From: Vibrio ostreicida
GTDB lineage: Bacteria; Pseudomonadota; Gammaproteobacteria; Enterobacterales; Vibrionaceae
Direction: 5' to 3'
DNA length: 64,000 nt
Assembly: GCF_013074385.2 (NCBI RefSeq)
Contig: NZ_JABEYA020000001.1
Location: forward strand, 434,001-498,000
The notes below the pieces were generated by a model. It was not told the DNA's origin. It was given only the letters and a program-made list of their open reading frames with translations, and searched no databases. The first letter of the stretch is position 1, and every line of letters begins with the position of its first letter. Shown in pieces: positions 1 to 8,970 of the stretch. The translations under genes and the position numbers were made by a program.

Positions 1-648
1 TGGATCAACCACACACAGCCTCGTACTGTGCTGCTGATAACGAATAAAACGACCGATGGTTGCAGAAGTACCACCGGTGCCAGGACTCATGACAATCCAC
101 GTCGGGATTGGGTTATCTTCGAGCGTCATTTGGCTAAAAATGGAGTTCGCGATGTTATTATTGCCGCGCCAGTCAGTCGCGCGTTCTGCGTAGGTAAACT
201 GATCCATGTAGTGACCGTTAAGTTCTTTGGCCAGCCGGTTTGACTCCGCGTAGATTTGGTCGGAGCGATCCACGAGGTGAGCCTGCCCGCCATAAAATTC
301 AATTTGTTCAATTTTTTTTGCGGCGGTGCTTTTGGGCATGACGGCAATAAAGGGCAAACCCAGCAGCCTAGCAAAGTAGGCCTCCGACACTGCGGTGCTG
401 CCAGAAGACGACTCAATAATGGTGGTTTCCGGGCCGACCCAACCATTACAAATCGCATAGAGGAATAAAGAGCGAGCAAGACGGTGCTTCAGTGATCCCG
501 TTGGGTGAGTACTCTCATCTTTTAAATAGATATCAATGCCAGCCACACTGGGTAGATCCAGTTTGATCAGGTGAGTATCCGCAGAGCGTTGGAAATCAGC
601 GTCTATTTTGCGAATGGCGTTATTAATCCAGTTATGGTCTGTACACAT
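1..648 (-). CDS. PLP-dependent cysteine-synthase-like enzyme (CdsH-type), partial
   Basis: The gene starts at 648 and runs off the left edge; 216 codons are visible without a stop. The translation is a cysteine synthase/serine dehydratase-fold PLP enzyme. It has the lysine motif [10 protein letters not shown] (Lys54, expected Schiff base), a substrate loop ESSSGSTA and the phosphate-binding [12 protein letters not shown]. It sits divergently beside an Lrp/AsnC regulator. In Salmonella, the cysteine desulfhydrase CdsH is encoded next to the Lrp-type regulator YbaO/DecR, so cysteine breakdown to pyruvate, ammonia and sulfide is the likely role. That function is inferred from the motifs and the pairing; a plain cysteine synthase paralogue remains possible. 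The C-terminus is not visible. Confidence 0.85.
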   Translation of the reverse strand, partial: MCTDHNWINNAIRKIDADFQRSADTHLIKLDLPSVAGIDIYLKDESTHPTGSLKHRLARSLFLYAICNGWVGPETTIIESSSGSTAVSEAYFARLLGLPFIAVMPKSTAAKKIEQIEFYGGQAHLVDRSDQIYAESNRLAKELNGHYMDQFTYAERATDWRGNNNIANSIFSQMTLEDNPIPTWIVMSPGTGGTSATIGRFIRYQQHSTRLCVVDP

Positions 649-765
649 TGTGTGTCTCCTTATCCTCATGATGACAATAATCTATCCTTATATTAGGAGA
701 AATGCTTTGCTAATTTACCTATAATTTGTTTTATTTGGAGAAAATTATTCTCCCAACGGCCTGTT

Positions 766-1239
766 ATGAATATGGAACTGGATAAAGTTGATCGAAAAAT
801 GCTCGCCTTATTGCAGCAAGACAGTACCTTGTCATTGAATGAACTTGCGGACGCGGTCAATCTGACCACAACCCCATGTTGGAAGCGTCTCAAGAAACTT
901 GAAGAATCGGGGGTGATAGAAAAAAGAGTCGCGTTGCTTAACCCTGAGAAGCTGGAGCTTTCATTCACCGCCTTTGTGTTGGTTAAAACGTCTGACCATT
1001 CCCATGAATGGTACAGTCGGTTTGTGTCGACGGCTTGCCAGTTTCCTGAAGTCATGGAATTTTATCGCATGGCGGGTGAATACGATTACATGATGAAAGT
1101 GCTTGTCAAAGATATGCCGTGTTTTGATGGTTTTTACAAAAAATTGGTCAATTCAGTGGAAGGGATATCAAACGTGACGTCAACGTTTGCGATGGAACCA
1201 TTAAAATACACCACAGCATTACCCATCAGTGAGACATAA
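766..1239 (+). CDS. Lrp/AsnC family transcriptional regulator (DecR-like)
   Basis: 157 residues, the usual Lrp/AsnC length. An N-terminal winged helix-turn-helix (about residues 17-60, with [19 protein letters not shown]) is followed by a RAM ligand-binding domain containing the [11 protein letters not shown] strand. It is divergent from the cysteine-synthase-like gene, with about 117 bp between the starts that should hold both promoters. Lrp-type regulators usually control the neighbouring gene, and DecR responds to cysteine. A second in-frame ATG lies two codons downstream, so the exact start is uncertain by six bases. Confidence 0.88.
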   Translation: MNMELDKVDRKMLALLQQDSTLSLNELADAVNLTTTPCWKRLKKLEESGVIEKRVALLNPEKLELSFTAFVLVKTSDHSHEWYSRFVSTACQFPEVMEFYRMAGEYDYMMKVLVKDMPCFDGFYKKLVNSVEGISNVTSTFAMEPLKYTTALPISET

Positions 1240-1423
1240 AAATGCCTCGCCAAGTTGAAGTGGGTAAGGGGAATCAGTGTTGTGGTGGTTGGCCGAGCGG
1301 TTTGAGATCAGCGTTATTCCCAACCAAGGAAGAAATGATTGGGCGTTGTATCCTTACTACCCCGCGCAAAATAGCCGCTACCTGTTGAGGGTGCGATCGA
1401 CTCATATCACTCTGGGTGCGCTG

Positions 1424-2284
1424 CTATTTTGTGAATCGCATCACCCCTTCTTGCACCGCAGACGCGACCAAATGGCCCTGACGATTGTAGATTTCACCCC
1501 TGACTAGGCCACGGGTGTTGCTCGCGGTTGGGCTCTCAATGGCATACAGCAGCCAGTCATCCATCTTGAATGGGCGGTGGAACCAAATAGAGTGGTCAAT
1601 GGTGGCGACCTGAAAGTTTGGCGTCATCAGTGACACGCCATGAGGATGTAACGCGGTGACCAGAAACCCCCAGTCTGAAGCGTAACCCAGCAGGTACTGA
1701 TGTATAAGCTGGTTGTCTGGCAAAGCGCCATTGGCTTTGATCCACAAATATTGCTTGGGTTCCGTTTTGTGTGGTTGTAACGGGTTAACTACCGTTACCG
1801 GTCGGGTTTCTATGGGTTTCTCACCACAAAACGCATTTTTGATTTTTTCAGGCAAAAACTCGGCAATGCGGTTAGCCAAATCGGATTCGGAGACGTAGTT
1901 CTCAGGACCAGAGATAGTCGGCATGGTGGTCTGGTGCTCAAACCCGGGTGCTTCACCGTGATAAGAGGCCGTCAAATAAAAAATAGGTCGGCCATTTTGC
2001 ATTGCCTTTACCCTTCGGGTACTAAAACTGCGACCATCACGTAGGTTTTCTACGTCATAGATGATGGGTTTTTCCGGATCGCCCGGGTATAAAAAGTAGC
2101 TATGAAAAGAGTGGACGGTTCTATCTTCTGCGACCGTGTATCGAGCCCCAGACAAGGCTTGACCGATCACTTGTCCCCCATAGACTTGAGGCAGGCCCAG
2201 ATTCTCGCTTTGCCCTCTAAATAGTCCTTCTTCGAGTTTTTCAAGTTGCAATAGTTCTAGCAATTCATCGAGAGGCTTGCTCAT
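1424..2284 (-). CDS. tesB: Acyl-CoA thioesterase II TesB
   Basis: 286 residues, the same length as E. coli TesB. It is a double-hotdog thioesterase that hydrolyses medium and long acyl-CoAs in the cytoplasm. Visible landmarks are the N-terminal [20 protein letters not shown] stretch, typical of TesB, and the C-terminal [13 protein letters not shown] motif holding the catalytic Asp region. The ATG at 2284 starts [12 protein letters not shown], matching the family start. The neighbours atl and ffs are also close to tesB in E. coli, so this is conserved core synteny. Confidence 0.95.
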   Translation of the reverse strand: MSKPLDELLELLQLEKLEEGLFRGQSENLGLPQVYGGQVIGQALSGARYTVAEDRTVHSFHSYFLYPGDPEKPIIYDVENLRDGRSFSTRRVKAMQNGRPIFYLTASYHGEAPGFEHQTTMPTISGPENYVSESDLANRIAEFLPEKIKNAFCGEKPIETRPVTVVNPLQPHKTEPKQYLWIKANGALPDNQLIHQYLLGYASDWGFLVTALHPHGVSLMTPNFQVATIDHSIWFHRPFKMDDWLLYAIESPTASNTRGLVRGEIYNRQGHLVASAVQEGVMRFTK

Positions 2285-2384
2285 GCGACACCTTTAACAA
2301 AACAATCAATATACTTCTATTCTAAGCATATATTGATAAGTTAAACAGCGCTTTGAGCATTCAGCCTTAAAAATAGCCGCAGCG

Positions 2385-2687
2385 TTAGGGTTGCCATTTG
2401 TAGAGACTAAGGCGGACCTTGCCGTCGTCGGTAACGTCGATGCCTTCTGCTCGTAGCTGTGTTCTTTGTCTGGCCAAATCTTCGCCTTTAAGTGAAATCC
2501 TGCCTTGACTATTAATGACTCGAAACCAAGGCAATGTTGACCCTTTCGGCAGTTGGCCAAGCGCTTTTCCGACGTGACGTGCGTATCCAGGAAACCCCGC
2601 CAACTTTGCCACCTCACCGTAGGTGGTGACTCTGCCATATGGAATTTGGTGAATCACCGCAAAGATTTGCACTAAAAACTCGTCCAT
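2385..2687 (-). CDS. atl: Alkyltransferase-like protein (MGMT family, Cys-less)
   Basis: 100 residues, the size of the ATL/YbaZ group. The MGMT C-terminal DNA-binding fold is evident (IPYGRVTTYGEVAKLAG helix-turn-helix, RHVGKALGQLP). The methyl-acceptor motif PCHRV of true O6-alkylguanine transferases is replaced by PWFRV, so there is no acceptor cysteine. ATL proteins bind and flip O6-alkylguanine and recruit nucleotide excision repair rather than repairing it themselves. It lies between tesB and ffs as in E. coli. Confidence 0.93.
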   Translation of the reverse strand: MDEFLVQIFAVIHQIPYGRVTTYGEVAKLAGFPGYARHVGKALGQLPKGSTLPWFRVINSQGRISLKGEDLARQRTQLRAEGIDVTDDGKVRLSLYKWQP

Positions 2688-2737
2688 AATGCTGTTGTCC
2701 TAGTTCGTTTTTTCCATGGAAGGGATAAGGAGAGGGC

Positions 2738-3478
2738 ATGGTATTTTCTACTTTTCAGTTCTTAGTCGCAACCTTGTTTGCGGTGTTGTGTGCGTATGCG
2801 ATTGGCCTGAGTCAGGGCGAAATTTCTGTGTTGGCGCTCGTTATTCCCGCGCTGTGGGTATTTCCGCAGGTTGGTTATGCGGGGTTAGTACTGATCACCG
2901 GGCTGGTCTTATATGGCTGGATGCTGCCAGCCCAACCGATTTCTCTGTCTGTGAGTCAGTGGATTTTATTTCCTCTGCTCATGGTCGTGTTCTCTGACAA
3001 AAGTACTCTCGGGGTCAAGGTGACGACGCTCTTGGTCGTGGTGACCCTATTGGTTGGTATTATGGTGACACAATCGGGTGGTAAACTGGGCGGAACGCCT
3101 TTGGCAACAGGCGTTCAGGCGCTGTCTGTCGGGATTGTGTGGTGTGCCGTTCGGTATTTTCAGCCAAGTAACGCGCGAGGCTGGTGGGCATTACTTTTGA
3201 TCTTGCCATTGTGGCTTTCTGGGCAGCCATACGCGGCTTTACTCGCACTTTGCCTCACTGGTATGGCCGCCTCTATCGATTATCTGGCGAAGTTAACCTC
3301 TTTTGAGTGGGCCTCATTACTGTGCTGGACATTGCCGACGGTAGGGTTTGCTGCGTTGGTGGTTAGCCCGAGAACCGAAGTGCCAAGCCCAGTATTTGCG
3401 GCGTGGATTTGCTTATTAGGAACGGCTTGGATGACGGACTATATTCTGCGCAGTACTGATGAAGGCGCCGACATCTAA
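2738..3478 (+). CDS. Conserved polytopic membrane protein, unknown function
   Basis: 246 residues, dominated by hydrophobic segments; I count about seven or eight likely transmembrane helices, starting right at the N-terminus (FQFLVATLFAVLCAYAIGLS). There is no recognisable catalytic or transport motif. A short ORF in another frame starts at 2716, but the 2738 start follows a good AAGGAG-like ribosome site and gives the membrane protein. It is the only gene between the divergent atl and the downstream SRP RNA. I do not recognise the family beyond a conserved inner-membrane protein. Confidence 0.75.
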   Translation: MVFSTFQFLVATLFAVLCAYAIGLSQGEISVLALVIPALWVFPQVGYAGLVLITGLVLYGWMLPAQPISLSVSQWILFPLLMVVFSDKSTLGVKVTTLLVVVTLLVGIMVTQSGGKLGGTPLATGVQALSVGIVWCAVRYFQPSNARGWWALLLILPLWLSGQPYAALLALCLTGMAASIDYLAKLTSFEWASLLCWTLPTVGFAALVVSPRTEVPSPVFAAWICLLGTAWMTDYILRSTDEGADI

Positions 3479-3668
3479 TCTCAGTGAGCCAGTATTTGCT
3501 AGGTGTAGAGCTCTTCTCACTTGTAAAGAGGGTGTCATGGTGTCGATTGTGGTTAACGACTAAGCACTTGAACGTCTCTTGTCGGTTTTATTGAGATTTC
3601 TCCTTGAATTACCTGCGGGGATGATTGATAATCCTCCCACTCCTTAGCCCTGCTAAGGAAAAAGAATC

Positions 3669-3779
3669 TATGGAGGCCCTGGTCCTCCCGCAACAATAAC
3701 TCGTGAACTCGGTCAGGTCCGGAAGGAAGCAGCCGCAGCGAGCGACTTGTGTGCCGGGATGTGGCTGGGGCTTCCACCC
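3669..3779 (+). ncRNA. ffs: 4.5S RNA, signal recognition particle RNA
   Basis: The highly conserved SRP core GGTCAGGTCCGGAAGGAAGC and its partner GTGCCGGGATG are both present, flanked by sequences that pair as TGGAGGCC with GGCTTCCA to close the long hairpin. The length of roughly 100-110 nt fits the small bacterial SRP RNA. It binds Ffh to target nascent inner-membrane proteins. The ends are approximate. Confidence 0.96.
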
Positions 3780-3973
3780 TTCGACAGTTCTTCTTTTGCC
3801 TATTCCCCTCCCAAAAAATCCATCAAACCAGCCTCCATAAGAGCATGACCAAATCAGCTTAAAGCACATTGTCGCTCAACTACTCTGTCTAAATTTAACC
3901 GCTTTTCAACTCGCATTGAGTCTTGAATAAAAAACAGTCAGCTTTCTAGGCCGATAGGATAACGTTTCAGGGA

Positions 3974-4780
3974 ATGAGCATGGAACAAGCTAAAATTTGG
4001 CGTAATCGCACCTTCTCTGGGGTTGAGCTGCTTTCCGCCCAGTATACGAAATTTGAGTTTGCTAAACATTGGCATGATGAGCTTGCCATAGGCTTGATTG
4101 AACAGGGCGCCGAAGGGCTTTTTTATCGTGGCAGTCATCTTATTGTTCCACAGCGGCAGATTATCGCGATCAATCCCGCTGAGATACATACAGGATCCGC
4201 AGGTGTGTTTGGTGGATGGCAGTATCGAATGTTTTATTTTGATGTCGATGCACTGATTGAACAATTTACCCATCATGGTGTGCCCTTTAATCCCATTATC
4301 GAACAGCCTGTCATTGATGATCATTCCGTATTTGATGCATTGCTTCAATTGCATGTGTCACTAGAATCTCCTGCTTTGGAGTTGAGCAAAGAATCTTTCT
4401 ATATCTCTGCCCTTGAAAAGCTCTTTACGCGGTATGGGTCTATCAATGAACCGCCAGTACAACCGTCGTGTAACAAAAGCAGTTATTTGGCAAGAGACTA
4501 TCTTCGTGATCATTTTGATGCCAACCCATCGTTGGGCGATCTTGAGCAGGTATCGGGGTGTTCAAAATTTCAATTGATCAAAAGTTTTAAGGCGGTGTTC
4601 GGTGTCACACCCCATCAGTATTTGTTGCTTGTTAAAGTCAAGCAGGCGAAAGCATTACTCTCCAAAGGTTGGAGTTGTGTGGATGTTGCTTTAGCTTGTG
4701 GCTTCTATGATCAAAGCCATCTAACGAGAAATTTTAAAAGAGTGTGCGGGGTTTCTCCTTCTCGTTACCAGTCTTGCTAA
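3974..4780 (+). CDS. AraC family transcriptional regulator
   Basis: 268 residues. The N-terminal AraC-type cupin ligand domain (KHWHDELAIGLIEQG, then AINPAEIHTG) is followed by two C-terminal helix-turn-helix motifs. The second carries the AraC signature ACGFYDQSHLTRNFKRVCGVSPSRY. A LysE-type exporter follows 78 bp downstream on the same strand, a common arrangement in which the AraC protein controls amino-acid export. The ligand cannot be told from sequence. The start at 3974 follows GGGAATG; a second ATG two codons on is possible. Confidence 0.92.
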   Translation: MSMEQAKIWRNRTFSGVELLSAQYTKFEFAKHWHDELAIGLIEQGAEGLFYRGSHLIVPQRQIIAINPAEIHTGSAGVFGGWQYRMFYFDVDALIEQFTHHGVPFNPIIEQPVIDDHSVFDALLQLHVSLESPALELSKESFYISALEKLFTRYGSINEPPVQPSCNKSSYLARDYLRDHFDANPSLGDLEQVSGCSKFQLIKSFKAVFGVTPHQYLLLVKVKQAKALLSKGWSCVDVALACGFYDQSHLTRNFKRVCGVSPSRYQSC

Positions 4781-4858
4781 CATCTGCCTTCAATTTTGTA
4801 CAAGACCGTCCAACCGAATTTGATTAATGTTGTCTCTCTATTATCAAGGAGATGAAAT

Positions 4859-5479
4859 ATGAGTCTATTTTTGACGTGGTTAGGGGTAATGTTTCCGTTA
4901 GTGTTCAGCCCAGGGCCTGCAAACATAGTGTTTGCGGCTTCTGGTGCAAAGTTTGGATTGAAGCGTTCTATGGCATTGCTTGTCGGGGTCGACAGCATTT
5001 TTCTGATTAAGTCTATTATCATCGGCTATGGGCTTGGTGAGCTGGCTCAGTCGCATCCAAGTATAATGAATGTGATGCAGTTACTCGGTTCGGCCTATTT
5101 ACTTTATCTGGCCGTGACCTTTTTATATGCAAACCGTTCAAATATTGAAGGTGATTCCAAGAAGTTCAGCTTTACTGATGGCTTGATTATTCAATTGTTG
5201 AACAGTAAAGGCTGGCTTATGGTGTTTTTGATGTTCACGCTTTTTTCAGAACCATCACGAGTAACCTTTGGCGACTATGGGGTTGCTGTTTTGATTGTTT
5301 GGTTGGCGATATTGAACATATCGACACATTTCATTTGGGTGGCGTTAGGGGAATTGTTGTCCAGAATATCGAATAACCCTTGGTACGAGCGATCATTGAA
5401 TGGGTTTTATGCTGGTAGCTTAATTTTTGTGAGTGTCTGGTTAGTGATTGATCATCCGATGTTACAGTCTTTTATTTAG
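4859..5479 (+). CDS. LysE/RhtB family amino-acid exporter
   Basis: 206 residues with about six transmembrane helices. It carries the LysE/RhtB hallmark near the N-terminus (FSPGPANIVFAASGAKFG) and the later LLNSKGWLMVFLMF segment. The family exports amino acids or derivatives from the cytoplasm by proton antiport. A strong AAGGAG ribosome site precedes the ATG. It is probably controlled by the adjacent AraC regulator. The substrate is unknown. Confidence 0.92.
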   Translation: MSLFLTWLGVMFPLVFSPGPANIVFAASGAKFGLKRSMALLVGVDSIFLIKSIIIGYGLGELAQSHPSIMNVMQLLGSAYLLYLAVTFLYANRSNIEGDSKKFSFTDGLIIQLLNSKGWLMVFLMFTLFSEPSRVTFGDYGVAVLIVWLAILNISTHFIWVALGELLSRISNNPWYERSLNGFYAGSLIFVSVWLVIDHPMLQSFI

Positions 5480-5632
5480 GCCAACGTGGTGATGATGAGT
5501 TGCAGGCTATTTATCGCATCATACTTCCTTATTGGCTCTGAGCTTTTATTCGTGCCCCAATACGTTGGATTTTGAGTCCAAAAAGCAAGCAGGGAAGGGC
5601 GGTGAGGCTGACCCTTTCCTCTCTAGAAGCTG

Positions 5633-5733
5633 AAGCTTACGAGAAGCTTACGAGCAGCTTACGAGGACAGCTTACGAGCAGCTTACGAGGACAGTCCAGC
5701 TTAACAGCTTACGAGGACAGGCACCTCAGTCTG
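5633..5733 (+). repeat. Iterated short repeat ending GACAGGCACCTCAGTCTG (copy 1)
   Basis: The unit AGCTTACGAG(GACAG) is iterated imperfectly about six times, then finishes with a constant GACAGGCACCTCAGTCTG. The same terminal sequence recurs at 7281 and 16586, each time exactly at a junction with an unrelated gene fragment. On the minus strand the constant part begins TGAGGTGCCTGTCC, which looks like a mobile-element terminal repeat, but I cannot name the element. Confidence 0.75.
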
Positions 5734-6019
5734 ATCGTTATCTTTAGAGATGTAACTAACCCCACTCAACTAGAATCAGAGATTCGCTTAGAGGATTTCC
5801 CATCTCCCGAAGAGCTTTGGCACAGGTAAAACCGATACCGCATTCCAAATCATCTGGCGCCTCTGGAAAGCGAAGGCTAAGAAACGAATTCTGTTCTTAG
5901 CTGACCGAAACATTCTTGTCGATCAAACCAAAACGAATGATTTTCAGCCTTTTGGTACGGCAATGACTAAGATTACAGGCCGTAACGTCGATCCTGCTTT
6001 TGAAGTTCATCTTGAATGA
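5734..6019 (+). pseudogene. Type I restriction subunit HsdR, internal remnant
   Basis: The first part reads [14 protein letters not shown], the stretch that precedes the helicase domain in many HsdR proteins. After a frame change and an apparent internal deletion it continues from a truncated Walker A (GTGKT) through [20 protein letters not shown] and an ITGR segment to a stop. No start, no nuclease domain and no helicase C-terminal half remain. It differs from the intact HsdR at 26793, so it comes from another type I system. It directly abuts the iterated repeat. Confidence 0.8.
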
Positions 6020-6049
6020 CGTGCAGCTAACCAACCAACAAAGTGTTGC

Positions 6050-6910
6050 CTAAAGCTCTCTGTCGCTATTGGCTTGTGTATATAAGTCATCATAGTCGTC
6101 TTCCAATTCCTTAAAATCTACCGTGGATAACCCGAGTACCTCAGAAACGCCTAGCTCCATCTCTTGCCAATCAGGGGAATCATTATGACGCTTAGCACGC
6201 TCAACGAAATTTTCTGCCACTTTGAGTATCGCTAATGTCAGTTGGGCTTCAATGCCCAAAGTAGTCTCGAAGAAATGCGTATTGTGGTGCTGTAAAATGA
6301 TTTCGCACAATGCTTTAGGTAAATGCCAAGAATTAGCAATAAAATAGCCTAGAACCGCATGATTTGTATTGTATTTTTCTTCTTCTAACACAACGGAGTT
6401 ACAGCCTTTGTGATTTGCTTCGATCAATACTTCTTTGTAGTCGTCAAACCGTAAAGCCAACAAAGGAATGCCACAATTATGCAGCAAACCTACGGTATAG
6501 AGCGTATCAATAGGTACTTTGTCTTTAATTCTATCGCCAATAAACAGCATGGCATTGGCAACATCTAAAGAGTCATCCCAAAAACGTTCCAATGAAATCG
6601 AGGCTTTTCCCTGAAGGGCTGATTTAAGTAGTAAAGAGGTCACGAGGCTATTAATTGTGGTAAGCCCGATAATCATGACGGCCTGTTTTATCTCAGATAT
6701 CGTTCTACCCAAACCATAGTATGGCGAATTAATTACCTTCAATATGGCAGATGAAAGTCCAATGTCACTGGAAATTAGGTCGGCGACAAGACTGATGTCG
6801 GGCTCTGGTTCCCCCATGATCTCCTGCAACTCGGACAATACTGTAGGCTTCGCCGGCACCTGAAAACTAGATACCACCGATGCTATTTTCTCTTCATCAA
6901 TATCAATCAT
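6050..6910 (-). CDS. HDOD domain signalling protein
   Basis: 286 residues. The HDOD fold is recognisable from PAKPTVLSELQEIM through LISSDIGLSSAILKVINSP and the ISEIKQAVMIIGL segment, with a degenerate HD core (VGLLHNCGIPLLAL; LQHHNTHFF). HDOD proteins are non-enzymatic or weakly enzymatic adaptors in c-di-GMP, chemotaxis and stress signalling. It stands alone between remnants, with no obvious partner gene. The gene itself looks intact: full family length, with no frame break. Confidence 0.9.
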   Translation of the reverse strand: MIDIDEEKIASVVSSFQVPAKPTVLSELQEIMGEPEPDISLVADLISSDIGLSSAILKVINSPYYGLGRTISEIKQAVMIIGLTTINSLVTSLLLKSALQGKASISLERFWDDSLDVANAMLFIGDRIKDKVPIDTLYTVGLLHNCGIPLLALRFDDYKEVLIEANHKGCNSVVLEEEKYNTNHAVLGYFIANSWHLPKALCEIILQHHNTHFFETTLGIEAQLTLAILKVAENFVERAKRHNDSPDWQEMELGVSEVLGLSTVDFKELEDDYDDLYTQANSDREL

Positions 6911-7243
6911 CTTGTCTTCCCTAATGTTGGGCTGCGCTCAATGACAGCGACAAACGTAGCGCAATTAGTGCTAAGTTGTTATTGAATGCAGAGTTTGTTC
7001 ATCAAAAAGTCTTAAATAATTTTGGACTTCGCAAAGATGAATAACATTCGCCCCCGTATGGCAGTTTGGTGTTGCCCGACACAACATCATGATACATGCA
7101 GAGAAAAAGCCTTGGATGAACGTCAGATACCATGGCTTTCACCTCATAAAACGAATACGTTCCCGACTAATAAAACGTATCCATTCCTCTAAGGGTAGTT
7201 AAGACTCGAATAAGTACAAAAAACCTCTCGGTATGGAAAAAGA

Positions 7244-7298
7244 AAGCTTACGAGCTTACGAGCGAGCTTAAGCTTACGAGGACAGGCACCTCAGTCTG
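7244..7298 (+). repeat. Iterated short repeat ending GACAGGCACCTCAGTCTG (copy 2)
   Basis: A shorter iterated AGCTTACGAG tract followed by the same constant end as copy 1. The next bases belong to a secretin fragment. Upstream (6911-7243) I see only the HDOD promoter region and unassignable sequence. Confidence 0.75.
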
Positions 7299-7538
7299 GG
7301 GATGTTAACGCCTTGGTCAAATGCCATCAAGATAAACGAAAACACCGAGTTGCTCTCTCGCCCGACTATTCTGGTGATGGATCGTGAACGCGGTGACGTC
7401 ACGGTCGGTCAGAACGTGCCCTTTCTGACCGCGACCGAAGTCACCGACGGCGGAAAAACGATACAACAAATCCAGCTGTCATGTGGGGTGCTCTCTTTCG
7501 CTCCGAACGTGTCGACAAAGAGCTGCGTATTGTTATAA
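7299..7538 (+). pseudogene. Secretin (GspD/pIV-like) fragment
   Basis: The translation contains NENTELLSRPTILVMDRERG and VGQNVPFLTATEVTD, the conserved secretin-domain signature (VGQNVPF) of outer-membrane secretins such as GspD or filamentous-phage pIV. The reading frame then degenerates into unrelated residues and stops; neither the N domains nor the rest of the beta-barrel region is present. It begins exactly at the end of repeat copy 2, so it was probably cut there by recombination. From 7539 to 7737 I see no gene. Confidence 0.75.
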
Positions 7539-7737
7539 AGACGACGTAGCTTTAGTTATGATGTTGATGCGGTTCTCTGGCTTGTTTTTGGACAAAAGTG
7601 CGTTACAACAGTTGCTAAATTAGCAAACTACCAATAATCACAGGTATTGCAAAGTTGCTGCGAAGAGCGATTGCGATGAGTCAAATCGCACTAGAAAAAA
7701 GATTGGTTTCGGTGCGGATTAAAGAACTTGAGTTAAA

Positions 7738-8064
7738 TCACCCAAGATACACTGCGATAGAAAAAATACCAACGGGCAAACCACCGATAATCATGTAAGC
7801 CCAAAACCACCGCCAAAGTTTTTTGTAGACTGTGTATATAAAGCCAACAAAAAAACCGGGAACCATAGCCACAAGAGATATTGAATTAAACCAGCTTTGA
7901 GATACAAGCCCAGTTGGCTTTTTTCCATCTCCGCTATATTCGAATGTATCATCACGTAAAAAGCCATCAGGGATTAAATCTATTCCCAAGATAACACCGA
8001 GCCAAGCCAAACCTAAAAAGAACAGAGGAATAGCAAGAAAAACGCATCTAATTAATACACTCAT
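7738..8064 (-). CDS. Small membrane protein, unknown
   Basis: 108 residues with three likely transmembrane segments (residues about 5-27, 63-81 and 88-107), basic between TM2 and TM3 (YKKLWRWFW). No family is recognised. It lies among pseudogenes, and its only upstream neighbour on the strand is the HDOD-side junk, so it may be a cargo gene or a remnant. The frame is intact and has a plausible start. Confidence 0.5.
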   Translation of the reverse strand: MSVLIRCVFLAIPLFFLGLAWLGVILGIDLIPDGFLRDDTFEYSGDGKKPTGLVSQSWFNSISLVAMVPGFFVGFIYTVYKKLWRWFWAYMIIGGLPVGIFSIAVYLG

Positions 8065-8117
8065 AGTTTAAAGTCTACTTTAGTTATGAATCAGGGTGCG
8101 AGCATACTTTGATTAAT

Positions 8118-8737
8118 TTATAACCCAAAGAATACTTGTGCTCTGTAATCGTCACACCAACCCGCTTTTTTTAGTTTTTGTCTTTGGCTCGGAGCACCGC
8201 ACTCACATTGCTTGAGCATGTTCATCACAAAGCGTCTAAACAAAGCAATATTTTCCACCGCTCCCTCTAAACAGATTCGTGAACTGTCTTCTTTAAAAAC
8301 AACATTCTTTGTTTCTGTCGGTTTCTGGCTGAGAACAAGACCACGCTCTGTATCGTAGGCAGTGACCAGTTGTAGTGCCGTTTTGGGGTTAGAACGATAA
8401 GAGCCGCGTAGGACTTTTCCATCGAAAGCGATCACGGGTTTACTCTGATTTTCTCTTTGCTCATTAATCCACAATGCGAGCGCTTCGAGTAAAGACTCGC
8501 GACAACGGAACGTAATATTCTTGCTATAGTGTGCCGACGAGGGATACCGTGAGCGAATGGTCGATATTTTCTAAGCCATTCAAGTTTATGTTCGCCATAG
8601 GTTTCAATATCTTGCCAGCCCTCGCTACCAGCAGTTATGGCGCTAATGACAAGGAAAATAATGTCAACGAAATCATGCTTTTGATTGATGGATGACCGCG
8701 TATCTTCGACAACCGAAAGGTGTTCTATGAGGCTCAA
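8118..8737 (-). pseudogene. ISAs1-family transposase remnant
   Basis: The N-terminal portion (from 8737) has the family start with VVEDTRSSINQKHDFVDIIF and IETYGEHKLEWLRKYRPF. A frameshift follows near 8475-8520, then the DDE region begins with KPVIAFDGKVLRGSY. After KPTETKN the sequence jumps to the C-terminal tail (ALFRRFVMNMLKQ ... KKAGWCDDYRAQVFFGL), so a central block is deleted. The element is inactive. It lies just downstream of RiPP cluster 1. Confidence 0.88.
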
Positions 8738-8875
8738 AGTTGGTACCGATTTGTGGGTTTGGGCCTGTTAGATCATAGTGGCTAAAAAAGTGCTAAACAA
8801 GCTTCTGAAACTCAGTGTGTTCATTCAACTTTAGGATGCTTGGTTTCTGTTCGAATTACGTAACAAAGTCCATAC

Positions 8876-8910
8876 TAGACTAAAGTCTCACGTGTCCTAA
8901 ATTTAGTCTA
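8876..8910. promoter_or_regulatory. Nine-base inverted repeat TAGACTAAA...TTTAGTCTA
   Basis: Two perfect 9-bp arms (8876-8884 and 8902-8910) are separated by 17 bases, between the ISAs1 remnant and the end of cluster 1. It could be an operator, a weak terminator for the cluster, or an element end. No flanking U-tract supports termination. Confidence 0.35.
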
Positions 8911-8970
8911 AAAGAAAGGATTCACATGCTTGAAGCCTTTACCAATTAGTTTTCTAAGACTCAAATAAGT

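Noticed and set aside
5633..5733. CRISPR-like iterated repeats
   Set aside because: Units are about 10-16 bases, directly abutting, with no spacers and no cas genes.
5572..5829. 85-residue ORF across the iterated repeat
   Set aside because: It is a chance fusion of repeat sequence with the start of the HsdR remnant; only the last ~25 residues are real protein.
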